A DNA stretch of 64,000 nt from positions 64,191 to 128,190 of the forward strand of contig NZ_LMEW01000004.1 of NCBI RefSeq assembly GCF_001426525.1, given 5' to 3'. The notes under the pieces are model-generated. The model ran no database searches. It was not told where the DNA came from and saw only the letters and a program-made list of their open reading frames with translations. Positions 49,652-58,114 of the stretch are shown here, one piece after another. Origin of the DNA: Massilia sp. Root133 (GTDB lineage: Bacteria; Pseudomonadota; Gammaproteobacteria; Burkholderiales; Burkholderiaceae_D). Both the position numbers and the translations under genes were made by a program. Every line of letters begins with the position of its first letter. Within the stretch, counting starts at the first letter, position 1.

Positions 49652-52203
49652 GCCGCCTCGATCACGATCAGCCAGCCCCGCGACTGGGAGCCGTTGCCCA
49701 TCGGCTGCATGCGCGCATGGACACTTTGCTCGCCGAGCCGGTGTGCGAACGCGAAGCTTGCGTCGGCCGGCAACGACTCCGGCAGGCCGGGGAACAGCTG
49801 GCGCAGCTCGCATCCCAGCACCGCGCCCTGCGTCGCGAACAGCCCGTGGGCCGCGCGGTTGGCCAGCACGACGGTGCCGGTATCGTCGCTGGCCAGCACC
49901 GGCACGGGCACGTTGTCGAGCGCCTCGTGCACGATGTCGAGGCTGATCTCGCCCTGTTCGATGTCGCTCCGCTGGCGCGCCAGCACCGATTCGAGCTGGC
50001 GGTTCACGGCCGCGAGCTTCTGGTTCGCCGTGCGCACTTCCAGCGTGAGCAGGCGGTTTTCGTTGGCCATCGCGCCGTACGCGACCGCTTCCTGGATGTG
50101 GCTGCGCAGCTGCTCGTCGTCCCAGGGCTTGGTGAGGAATTTGTAGATCGCGCCGCCGTTCACCGCGTCCGTCACCGTCTGCAGCTCGGTGTAGCCGGAC
50201 AGCACGATACGCACCGTGTCCGGGTACAGCTGGCGCACCTTGCGCAGGAACTCGACGCCGGTCATCTCGGGCATGCGCTGGTCGGACACGATCAGGTCGA
50301 CGGTATGTTCTTCCAGCAGCTTCAGGCCTTCGCTGCCGCTGTTCGCGGTCAGGATGCGGTAGCCGTCGCCGCGCAGCAGGCGCCGCAACGACGACACGAT
50401 GCTCGGCTCGTCGTCGACGAGCAGCAGCGTGGGCTGCGTGCGGTTGAAACGCAGCAGGCGCGGCGCCAGGCCGGGGCCCGTCTGCAGCAGCGCGGTCAGC
50501 GCGTCGAACGGCACCGGCGCGGAGACGAAATCGCCCTGCACCGCATCGCACATATGACGCGCCAGGAAGTCGCACTGCCCTTCGCGCTCGACGCCGTCGG
50601 CGACGACGCGCATGCCGAGGCTGTGCCCCATCGTGACGATCGCATCCACGACCGCCGCCGCGCCGTCCCCGTCGGGCACGCGCGCGATGAAGGAGCCGTC
50701 GATCTTGAGGACGTCGATCGGCAGGCGCTGCACGTTGACGAGGCTCGACGAGCCGGTACCGAAGCCGTCGAGGCACAGCCGGATGCCCTTGTCGCGCAAG
50801 GCGTGCAGGCAGTCGGCCAGCCGGTCGATGTCGTCCGCCAGCAGGTTCTCCGCCAGTTCCAGGTCGAGGCAGGTCGGCGGGACGCCCGCGGCCGCGAGCG
50901 CGGGCAGGATGGTCCCCTCCAGGTCGCACATCGAGAACTGGCGCGCCGACAGGTTGACGGCCACGCGCAGCGCCGTGTGGCCGTGCGCGCGCCACTGTGC
51001 CGCGTGCGCGGCCGCGTGGCGCAGCACCCAGTCGGCCAGCGCGCCGCCCAGGCCGCACTCCTCGGCCACGCCGAGCAGGGTGGCGGCCGGCACCGCGGCG
51101 CCGTCGTGGTCCAGGCACACCGACGTTTCCACGGCGCAGATCGTGCCGCTGACGAGGTCGACCCGCGGCCGGTAGCGCAGCGACAGGCCGTCGCCCGCGA
51201 GCGCCTCGCGCAGCGCGAAGCCGAGCCGCAGCCGGTCGAGGCCACCGTCGCCGGGCAGCGTCTCGTCCCAGCGCTGGGTGCCGGCGCCCGCTTCCTGCGC
51301 GCACGCGAGGGCGCGGTCGGCGGCCAGCAGCAAGTCTTCCGCCGTCCCTCCGCTCAGGGGGAACACGGCACCGCCCACGCAACAGGTCACGTACACACTG
51401 TGTTCGGCGTGTTCGAACGGCGCCGCGACGGTACGAACGATCGCGTCGATGCGCGCCGTCACCTGCGGCTGCTGCGTCCCTTCCAGCAGCAACAGGAATT
51501 TGTCGGCACCGTCGCGCGCGACCGTCACGTCCGGCCCGGCGGCGCGCCCGATGCGCCGCGCGATCTCGACCAGCATGCGCTCGCCGCCCTCGTGGCCGAC
51601 CAGCGCATGGACCCGCTTGAACAGGTCGAGCTGCAGCGCCGCCACCTGCACCGGACGCTGGGCCCGCGCGGCGCGGCGCAGCGCGTGTTCGAGGCGGTCG
51701 CGGAACAGCGCGTGGTTCGGCAAGCCCGTGAGCATGTCGTGCGTCAGGCTGAATTGCAGGTCGCGCTGGGACACCGTCTCCATCGTCACGTCGCTGCCCA
51801 GGATCAGCAGGCCGGCGCCGCCCTGCGCCGCGCTGTGCGGCACGGGTTGCGCCACGAAGTCGACGTAGCGCTGCTGCAGCGCGCCGCCGGGACCGGGCAG
51901 CTGCACCGGCCAGGCACGGTGCACGACCGGTTCGCCGGTGGTCAGCGCCGCTTTCAACAGTGCCACGACGCCCTGCTCCGCGACCTCCGGCAGTGCGTCG
52001 CCCATCGGCAGGCCGATCAGGTCGGCCCGCCCCACCAGCTGTTTGTACGCGTCGTTCGCATGGGCGAACACGAGGTCGGGACCGACGAGGAAGGCGGCGA
52101 AGCCGGGCGCATGTTCGAGCCATTCGAGCGCGACATAGCCCTCCGGGCAAGGCGGCGTCGGCGCCGCCCTGGGCGCGGGATGATGTGAGGTGGCTGCATT
52201 CAT
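49648..52203 (-). CDS. PAS-GGDEF-EAL-REC-PAS protein with degenerate catalytic sites
   Basis: 851 residues: PAS (about 30-165), GGDEF-like (165-320; signature reads RDGADKF), EAL-like (335-590), receiver (600-715, LLLVDDEPS ... KFLTKPW), coiled coil, C-terminal PAS (770-851). In the EAL part the catalytic E is ETS in place of EAL, DDFGTG reads DGFGTG, and AEGVE reads ADGVE, so enzyme activity is unlikely. ATG 52203 is chosen over TTG 52242. First gene of the leftward block (this gene, HDOD, HD-GYP, receiver). Confidence 0.87.
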   Translation of the reverse strand: MNAATSHHPAPRAAPTPPCPEGYVALEWLEHAPGFAAFLVGPDLVFAHANDAYKQLVGRADLIGLPMGDALPEVAEQGVVALLKAALTTGEPVVHRAWPVQLPGPGGALQQRYVDFVAQPVPHSAAQGGAGLLILGSDVTMETVSQRDLQFSLTHDMLTGLPNHALFRDRLEHALRRAARAQRPVQVAALQLDLFKRVHALVGHEGGERMLVEIARRIGRAAGPDVTVARDGADKFLLLLEGTQQPQVTARIDAIVRTVAAPFEHAEHSVYVTCCVGGAVFPLSGGTAEDLLLAADRALACAQEAGAGTQRWDETLPGDGGLDRLRLGFALREALAGDGLSLRYRPRVDLVSGTICAVETSVCLDHDGAAVPAATLLGVAEECGLGGALADWVLRHAAAHAAQWRAHGHTALRVAVNLSARQFSMCDLEGTILPALAAAGVPPTCLDLELAENLLADDIDRLADCLHALRDKGIRLCLDGFGTGSSSLVNVQRLPIDVLKIDGSFIARVPDGDGAAAVVDAIVTMGHSLGMRVVADGVEREGQCDFLARHMCDAVQGDFVSAPVPFDALTALLQTGPGLAPRLLRFNRTQPTLLLVDDEPSIVSSLRRLLRGDGYRILTANSGSEGLKLLEEHTVDLIVSDQRMPEMTGVEFLRKVRQLYPDTVRIVLSGYTELQTVTDAVNGGAIYKFLTKPWDDEQLRSHIQEAVAYGAMANENRLLTLEVRTANQKLAAVNRQLESVLARQRSDIEQGEISLDIVHEALDNVPVPVLASDDTGTVVLANRAAHGLFATQGAVLGCELRQLFPGLPESLPADASFAFAHRLGEQSVHARMQPMGNGSQSRGWLIVIEAA

Positions 52204-52225
52204 GGCAGTTTGACAAAACTCGATC

Positions 52226-52245
52226 GGCTTGAGAGGAATCAAGCC
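52226..52245 (-). other. Leader hairpin upstream of the degenerate EAL gene
   Basis: Arms GGCTTGA and TCAAGCC around a 6-base loop, 23 bases upstream of ATG 52203 and just after the predicted transcription start. May influence translation. Confidence 0.4.
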
Positions 52246-52255
52246 TTATGTCGAG

Positions 52256-52284
52256 AATATAGAACATTGCCGCACGGAATGTTC
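52256..52284 (-). promoter_or_regulatory. Candidate promoter with inverted repeat
   Basis: Minus strand TATATT (52261-52256) with a perfect repeat GAACATT-N9-AATGTTC (52262-52284) directly upstream, overlapping the -35 zone. Looks like an operator for the signalling block; the GAAC...GTTC form recalls LexA-type sites but the spacing differs. Confidence 0.4.
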
Positions 52285-52338
52285 ACATATTTGCGGAAAC
52301 TGTGTCCCTGCGAATACAGTCTGGACGCCCTGGCAACG

Positions 52339-53724
52339 CTACACCGTACGCGAATACTGCATCCTTTGCAACGGCACGGCGGCCGGCTTGCCGAAATAAT
52401 CATCGAACACCATGCAGATGTTCCGCACCAGCAGGCGGCCCTTCGGCGTGACGTCGATGCGGTCCGGCGTCACGGCCAGCAGGCCGTCGCGCGCCAGGTC
52501 GGCCAGCCGCGCCAGCTCGGGCGCGAAGCGCGCGGCGACGTCGACGTCCCGGCTTGCCGCGAGGTCGCGCAGGTCGAGCGCGAAGTCGCACATCAGCTTC
52601 TGGATCACCTCGCGCCGCAGCAGGTCGTCGCCCGACAGCGCCAGCCCGCGCGCCACGGGCAGCTCGCCGCGGTCGATGCGCGTGTAATACCGCTCGAGCG
52701 ATTTCTCGTTCTGCGCATACGTGCCGTTCACGGCGCTGATGGCTGACACGCCGCAGGCGACCATGTCGATGTCCGCGTGCGTCGAATAGCCCTGGAAATT
52801 GCGGTGCAGGGTGCCGTCGCGCTGCGCGCGCGCGAGTTCGTCGTCCGGCCTTGCGAAATGGTCCATGCCGATGTACACGTAACCCGCGGCGCCGAGCCGC
52901 TCGATGCACAGGCCCAGCATCGCCAGCTTCGTCGCGCCGTCCGGGAGGTCCTCGTCGCGGATCAGCTTCTGCGACTTGAACAGCTGCGGCATGTGCGCAT
53001 AGTTGTAGACCGAGATGCGGTCCGGCGCCGCGGCGACGACCTTGTCGAGCGTGGCCGCCATCGTCGTCACGTCCTGCAGCGGCAGGCCGTAGATCAGGTC
53101 GATGCTGATGGAGCGGAAGCCGGCCTCGCGCGCGGCGGCGATGGCGTCGCGCGTCAGCGCTTCCGGCTGGATGCGGTTGACGGCGCGCTGCACGTCCTCG
53201 TCGAAGTCCTGCACGCCCAGCGACAAACGATTGAAGCCCTGCCTGCGCAACGTGCGGATGCGGGCGGCGTCCACGGTGCGCGGGTCGATCTCGATCGAGA
53301 ACTCGCCCGCGTCGTCGGACGCGAACGTGTAGCGGCTGCGCAAATGGCCCAGCAGGTCGCCCATCTGGGCGTCGCTGAGGTAAGTCGGCGTGCCGCCGCC
53401 GAAATGCAGCTGCTCGACGACGGCGCCGTCCGCGAACAGCGCGGCCTGCATGTCGATCTCGCGCAGCAGGTAGCCCAGGTACTTCACCGCCTTGCCGCGG
53501 TCGTGCGTGATGATCTTGTTGCACGCGCAGTAGTAGCACAGCGATTCGCAGAACGGGATGTGCACGTACAGCGACAGCGGCTTGCCCGGCCGCGCAGCGG
53601 CGGCAAACTCGCCGGCGCCGAACGCCGGGGTAAATCGGTCCGCGGTGGGATACGACGTGTAGCGCGGACCGCGCTGGGTCATGCGCGCGATCAGGTCGGC
53701 GTCGAATTCGATGGTGGGATGCAT
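52339..53724 (-). CDS. hemN: Oxygen-independent coproporphyrinogen III dehydrogenase
   Basis: Radical SAM enzyme of anaerobic haem synthesis: coproporphyrinogen III to protoporphyrinogen IX. 461 residues. YVHIPFCESLCYYCACN carries the CxxxCxxC cluster site and the extra Cys of HemN; GGGTPTYL and IDPRTVD follow. GGAG lies before ATG 53724 (a GTG two codons earlier is possible). Starts 12 bases after nnrS, forming a nnrS-hemN operon, which fits low-oxygen/NO conditions. Confidence 0.94.
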   Translation of the reverse strand: MHPTIEFDADLIARMTQRGPRYTSYPTADRFTPAFGAGEFAAAARPGKPLSLYVHIPFCESLCYYCACNKIITHDRGKAVKYLGYLLREIDMQAALFADGAVVEQLHFGGGTPTYLSDAQMGDLLGHLRSRYTFASDDAGEFSIEIDPRTVDAARIRTLRRQGFNRLSLGVQDFDEDVQRAVNRIQPEALTRDAIAAAREAGFRSISIDLIYGLPLQDVTTMAATLDKVVAAAPDRISVYNYAHMPQLFKSQKLIRDEDLPDGATKLAMLGLCIERLGAAGYVYIGMDHFARPDDELARAQRDGTLHRNFQGYSTHADIDMVACGVSAISAVNGTYAQNEKSLERYYTRIDRGELPVARGLALSGDDLLRREVIQKLMCDFALDLRDLAASRDVDVAARFAPELARLADLARDGLLAVTPDRIDVTPKGRLLVRNICMVFDDYFGKPAAVPLQRMQYSRTV

Positions 53725-53736
53725 GGTCACTCCGGT

Positions 53737-54918
53737 TCAGCCTTCGCGGCCGTCGATGCGGGCGGCCGTCAGGTAAGGCACATAGACCGCCAGGTAGGCG
53801 AGGAAGGCGGCGCTCCAGCACGCGGTGGCGAGCACCAGGCCGATGTCGCGCCAGGCCGGCACGACGCCGGCGGCGAAGCGCAGCACGACGGCCGCCTGCA
53901 CCAGCACGAACATCGCGGTCTCGCCGCGGCCGGCCTTCAGGGGACGGCCCGTGTGGCCCAGCGCCGTGCGGGTGATCATGCCCATGATCAGGCCGGCGAG
54001 CGCGCCGACCGTCAGCACGTGCAGCGCGGCGCTCCCCGTGACGACGCCGTACTGCGCCAGCGCCAGCAGCAGGAAGCCGAACGGGATCCAGAAGTACGAC
54101 ATGTGCAGGATCCACAACAGCGGGTTGCGCCACGTGCGCCACGGCTGCCAGCCGAGCAGGCGCACGGCCTGGCCGACGGCGGCGAACAGCGCGAGGCTGG
54201 CCGTCGCGGGCGCCGGCAGGCCGGCGATCCACGCCAGGCCCGCCAGCACGGTCAGCACCAGCGCCCATTTGTCGCGGCGCGCATCCTGCACGGGCTGGCT
54301 GCCCGGCGCGCCGTTGCGCGTGAACATGGGGATCACGCGGCCGCCGATCACGATCTCGATCACGACGATCAGGAGGATCGCGGCGTGCACGGGCGCCAGG
54401 GGATCGGCGTGGATCCAGCCCAGCGCGGCCGCGTGGTAGCACACGTTCGCCAGGGTGAGCAGCGCGAGCAGGCCGACGAGGAACATGTTGCGCATGTTCC
54501 CCGCCTGCTTCAGCACGCGGAACAGCGGCCACGCGGCGATCGGCAGGAACGCGGCGTCCACCAGGGCACCGACGACGGGCGGCGCGGCCACCATCGCGAT
54601 CCGCCCCGCCACCCACACGGCGGCGATGGCGGCAAGGACCTTGCCGCGCGGGGTCCACAGCTTCGTCCAGGCGTACCCGGCCGTGTACAGGAAGCCGACG
54701 ACGACGGCCAGCGCGAAGCCGAACACCATCTCGTGCATGTGCCACAGCATGTCGATGCGCACGGGCAGGCGCACGCCCGCCTGCGCCGCGATCCACAGCG
54801 GCACGGCGAGGGCGCCGAACGCGGCGGCCAGCAGGTAGAACGGACGGAAGCCGAGGGCGAACAACGGCGCGCCGCGGCCGGGCGCCGGCCGGGCTTCTTC
54901 GATGGTCATGAGGGCCAT
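53737..54918 (-). CDS. nnrS: NnrS-family haem/copper membrane protein
   Basis: 393 residues, about 12 TM segments. Family signatures: FALGFRPFYLLAA at 21-33, WHMHEMVFGFALAVVVGFL near 59-77, IPMFTRN, LHVLTVGALAGLIMGMITR. NnrS proteins relieve nitric-oxide stress on iron metabolism. Strong AAGGAGG ribosome site before ATG 54918. Operon with hemN, divergent from norB. Confidence 0.92.
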   Translation of the reverse strand: MALMTIEEARPAPGRGAPLFALGFRPFYLLAAAFGALAVPLWIAAQAGVRLPVRIDMLWHMHEMVFGFALAVVVGFLYTAGYAWTKLWTPRGKVLAAIAAVWVAGRIAMVAAPPVVGALVDAAFLPIAAWPLFRVLKQAGNMRNMFLVGLLALLTLANVCYHAAALGWIHADPLAPVHAAILLIVVIEIVIGGRVIPMFTRNGAPGSQPVQDARRDKWALVLTVLAGLAWIAGLPAPATASLALFAAVGQAVRLLGWQPWRTWRNPLLWILHMSYFWIPFGFLLLALAQYGVVTGSAALHVLTVGALAGLIMGMITRTALGHTGRPLKAGRGETAMFVLVQAAVVLRFAAGVVPAWRDIGLVLATACWSAAFLAYLAVYVPYLTAARIDGREG

Positions 54919-54952
54919 GGCGGCCTCCTTTTTAAAGTGGTATCCCGGCTAC

Positions 54953-54981
54953 ATGTTATGAGCCGCCGGGGCGCCGGACAA
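54953..54981 (-). promoter_or_regulatory. Candidate nnrS promoter
   Basis: Minus strand TTGTCC (54981-54976), 17-base spacer, TAACAT (54958-54953), 35 bases before the nnrS start. Confidence 0.4.
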
Positions 54982-55059
54982 TCGGCCAAAGTGACTAGTC
55001 CGCCGTGCCGATGGGCGTGTCCCGCGCGCTTTCCTAAACTGGGTCAAGCATTTCAAATA

Positions 55060-55082
55060 AAGCTGCATTTGCGATGCAACTA
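55060..55082. promoter_or_regulatory. NsrR-type operator upstream of norB
   Basis: 11-1-11 layout: AAGCTGCATTT then CGATGCAACTA, against the remembered consensus AAGATGCATTT/AAATGCATCTT (10 of 11 and 7 of 11 matches). It is 77 bases before norB. nsrR itself lies after norB, so negative autoregulation relieved by NO is likely. Confidence 0.6.
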
Positions 55083-55159
55083 TTGCGGTGTTTCGCCGCA
55101 CAATGCGGTCCAGGCGCCCCGCTGCGCCACCGATCAATCACAGTGAAGGAACACAAGCC

Positions 55160-57475
55160 ATGCACGCTACACGCAGACTCTGGACCTGGCTGGCGATCAT
55201 CTGCGTACTCTCCTTCGGCACGCTCTTGTTCGTGGGCCGGGAGATCTACCTGAAGGCCCCGCCGATCCCCCGACAAGTCCTCGACCAACAAGGCCACGTC
55301 ATCTGGACGGGCGACCAGATCACCCGGGGCCAGCAGGCCTGGCTCGCCGCCGGCGGCCAGCAACTGGGCACCGTATGGGGCCACGGCAGCTACGTCGCCC
55401 CCGACTGGTCGGCCGACTGGCTGCACCGCGAAGCCGTCGCCCTGCAGGACGAACTCGCGAAGCGCGGCCACGGCAAGCCGTACGCGCAGCTGGATGCGGC
55501 CGCACGGGGCGGCATCGACGCCCTGGTCAAGGACGCCCTGCGCCGCAACACGTACGACGCCGCCACCGGCACCCTGACCTTGAGCGCCGAGCGCACCGCC
55601 GCCATCGCGGCCGTCGCCAGCCATTACGCGGGCCTGTTCGGCACCGATACTAAGCTCGACAAGCTGCGCGAGCAGTACGCGATGAGCGCCGGCTCCCTGC
55701 CCGCCGCGGACGACCGCACCGCGCTGACCGGCTTCTTCTTCTGGTCGTCCTGGGCGGCCGCCACCGACCGTCCGGGCGAAACCGCGCTGTCGTACACGAG
55801 CAACTGGCCGCACGAGCCCCTCGTCGGCAACACCCCGACGGCCGGCGCCGGCATCTGGTCGGTCGCCAGCATCATCGTCATGATCGGCGCCATCGCCGGC
55901 ATGGTGTTCTTCCACTCCGCGCAGCCGGAAGAAGCCGATCCGAAGCCGCCCAAGGACGACCCGCTGTTCAAGCTGAAGGCCACGCCGTCGATGAAGGCCA
56001 CGCGCAAGTACTTCGCCGTCGTCGTCGCGCTGATCCTCGCCCAGGTGGGCATGGGCGTGATCACCGCGCACTATTCCGTCGAAGGCCACAGCTTCTTCGG
56101 CTTCCCGCTCGGCGACATCCTGCCGTTCACGATCAGCCGCACGATCCACACCCAGTTCGCCGTGCTGTGGATCGCCACCGCGTGGCTCGCGACGGGCCTG
56201 TACATCGCGCCCGCCATCTCCGGCCATGAGCCGAAATTCCAGGCGCTGGGCGTGAACGTGCTGTTCTACGCGCTGCTGTTCATCGTCGCCGGTTCGACCG
56301 CGTGCGGCTGGCTCGGCACGCTGCAGCACCGCGGCGTCGACTTCAGCTTCTGGCTCGGCAACCAGGGCCTGGAATTCACCAGCATGGGCCGCGTGTGGCA
56401 ATACCTGCTGTTCGTCGGCCTGCTGTTCTGGGCCTTCCTGCTCGGCCGCGGCCTGTGGCCCGCGCTGCGCCGCCCGTCGGAAAGCCGCGGCCTGATCGCC
56501 ATGGTGTTCCTCGCGGCCGTGTGCATCGGCGGCTTCTACGCCACGTCGCTGACCTGGGGCCAGCACACGCACTACGCCATGGTCGAGTACTGGAGATGGT
56601 GGCTCGTGCACCTGTGGGTCGAAGGCTTCTTCGAAGTGTTCGCCACGGCCGTCATCGCCCTGCTGTTCACCCGCCTGGGCCTGATCCGCGCGGCCAGCGC
56701 CAACGCCGCCATCGTGCTGGAGACCATCGTGTTCCTGTTCGGCGGCATCCTCGGCACCCTGCACCACCTGTATTTCACCGGCACCCCGACCGCCGTGATC
56801 GCGATCGGCGCCATGTTCTCGGCTCTCGAAGTGGTGCCGCTGTCGATGATCGGCATCGAAGCCTACCGCAACTACCAGCGCATGAAGGCCGCGCCGTGGG
56901 TGGCGAGCTACCGCTGGGCGATCCTGTGCTTCATCGCCGTCGGCTTCTGGAACACGGTGGGCGCAGGCCTGCTGGGCTTCTCGATCAACACCCCGATCGC
57001 GCTGTACTACATGCAGGGCCTGAACATGACGGCCGCGCACGGCCACGCCGCCCTGTTCGGCGTGTACGGCATGCTGGGCGTGGGCCTGATGCTGTTCTGC
57101 CTGCGCGGCTTGACGGACCGCCTGGCCTGGTCGGACGCCCTCCTCAAGCCGATGTTCTGGCTGCTGAACATCGGCCTCGCGATGATGGTGTTCATGGCGC
57201 TCGTCCCGGCCGGCATCTACCAGGCCTGGGCCAGCATCTCGAAGGGCATGTGGTTCGCGCGCTCGCCGGAAGTCATCCACTCCCCGTTCATGGAGAACAT
57301 GGTGTGGCTGCGCGTGCCGGGCGACATCGTGTTCGCGCTGGGCACCCTGTTCCTCGCGCTGTTCGTGCTGCGGGTGATGCGCCGTCCGGCCCGCCCGGCC
57401 ACGGTCCCGGTGGAAGTGCCGATCGAGATCGCCGGCCGGCCCGCCGCCAAGGCCCGCGTTTCCACCAAGGCCTGA
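55160..57475 (+). CDS. norB: Quinol-dependent nitric oxide reductase (qNor)
   Basis: Reduces two NO to N2O using quinol. 771 residues: N-terminal fused domain (TM about 10-30, then periplasmic to about 230) without a CxxCH haem motif, hence quinol- and not cytochrome-dependent, then a 12-TM haem-copper-type core with ISRTIHTQFAVLWIA, VEGFFEVFATAV, GTLHHLYFTG (metal histidines) and NMTAAHGHAALFG. ATG 55160 follows a GAAGGA ribosome site. An NsrR-type operator lies upstream. Confidence 0.95.
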   Translation: MHATRRLWTWLAIICVLSFGTLLFVGREIYLKAPPIPRQVLDQQGHVIWTGDQITRGQQAWLAAGGQQLGTVWGHGSYVAPDWSADWLHREAVALQDELAKRGHGKPYAQLDAAARGGIDALVKDALRRNTYDAATGTLTLSAERTAAIAAVASHYAGLFGTDTKLDKLREQYAMSAGSLPAADDRTALTGFFFWSSWAAATDRPGETALSYTSNWPHEPLVGNTPTAGAGIWSVASIIVMIGAIAGMVFFHSAQPEEADPKPPKDDPLFKLKATPSMKATRKYFAVVVALILAQVGMGVITAHYSVEGHSFFGFPLGDILPFTISRTIHTQFAVLWIATAWLATGLYIAPAISGHEPKFQALGVNVLFYALLFIVAGSTACGWLGTLQHRGVDFSFWLGNQGLEFTSMGRVWQYLLFVGLLFWAFLLGRGLWPALRRPSESRGLIAMVFLAAVCIGGFYATSLTWGQHTHYAMVEYWRWWLVHLWVEGFFEVFATAVIALLFTRLGLIRAASANAAIVLETIVFLFGGILGTLHHLYFTGTPTAVIAIGAMFSALEVVPLSMIGIEAYRNYQRMKAAPWVASYRWAILCFIAVGFWNTVGAGLLGFSINTPIALYYMQGLNMTAAHGHAALFGVYGMLGVGLMLFCLRGLTDRLAWSDALLKPMFWLLNIGLAMMVFMALVPAGIYQAWASISKGMWFARSPEVIHSPFMENMVWLRVPGDIVFALGTLFLALFVLRVMRRPARPATVPVEVPIEIAGRPAAKARVSTKA

Positions 57476-57497
57476 ACCCACGGGCACCGGAGCGGAC

Positions 57498-57902
57498 ATG
57501 CGTCTCACCGAACATACCGACTATGCCCTGCGCGTCCTGATGTACCTGGGCGCCAACCGCGGTCGCCTCGCCACCACCGGCGAGGTGGCCGCCCTGCACG
57601 GGATCTCGCATCATCACCTGACGAAGATCGTGAACGAGCTGGGACATGCCGGGTTCGTGGAGACCGTGCGGGGCCGCTGCGGCGGCATCCGGCTCGCCCG
57701 CGCGCCCGCGGACATCACCGTGGGCGACGTCGTGCGCCACACCGAGCCCGATTTCAACCTCGTCGCCTGCCTGGACGGCCGCGCCCGCGCGTGCCCGCTC
57801 GCGCCGGCGTGCGTGCTGAAAGGGGCGCTGTGCCGCGCGACGGCCTGTTTTCTCGAGTCGCTGGACGGCATTGCGCTGTCCAGCCTCATCGCACCATCAT
57901 GA
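57498..57902 (+). CDS. nsrR: NsrR, Rrf2-family NO-sensing repressor
   Basis: 134 residues. Winged helix (about 1-70, MRLTEHTDYALRVLMYLG and GISHHHLTKIVNELGHAGFV), with Fe-S cysteines C91, C99 and C105 (spacing C-x7-C-x5-C). Matches the NsrR branch of Rrf2, better than IscR. 22 bases after norB and overlapped by the DUF2249 gene (ATGA). Expected to control norB and perhaps nnrS-hemN. Confidence 0.92.
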   Translation: MRLTEHTDYALRVLMYLGANRGRLATTGEVAALHGISHHHLTKIVNELGHAGFVETVRGRCGGIRLARAPADITVGDVVRHTEPDFNLVACLDGRARACPLAPACVLKGALCRATACFLESLDGIALSSLIAPS

Positions 57903-58114
57903 ACGATCTTCTCGACCTGCGGGCCCTGCCCGCACCCGAACCCATGGAGCGCGTGCTCGACGCGCTCGATTCCCTCGCCGACGGCGCGCGGCTGCGCGTG
58001 CTGCTGGCGCGCGAACCGCACCCGCTGTACGGCATCCTCGCGCGTACCGGCTACCGCTGGCGATCCGAGTGGCAGGACGACGGCTGCCTCGTGACCATCG
58101 CGCGGAACGCCTGA
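57899..58114 (+). CDS. DUF2249-type small protein
   Basis: 71 residues. LDLRALPAPEPMERVLDALDSL, ARLRVLLAREPHPLYGIL and RWRSEWQDDGCLVTIAR follow the DUF2249/SirA-like fold seen in NO and nitrite gene clusters. Conserved sulfur-relay Cys is absent in the first strand. Coupled to nsrR and to the next gene by overlaps. Function unknown; probably helps NO response (context). Confidence 0.8.
   Translation: MNDLLDLRALPAPEPMERVLDALDSLADGARLRVLLAREPHPLYGILARTGYRWRSEWQDDGCLVTIARNA

Noticed and set aside
52400..54796. 798-codon open frame spanning hemN and nnrS
   Set aside because: Arg-rich frame-shifted reading of two well-supported genes.
55034..57508. 824-codon open frame antisense to norB
   Set aside because: Low-complexity His/Gly/Arg translation; norB on the other strand has all metal-binding motifs.
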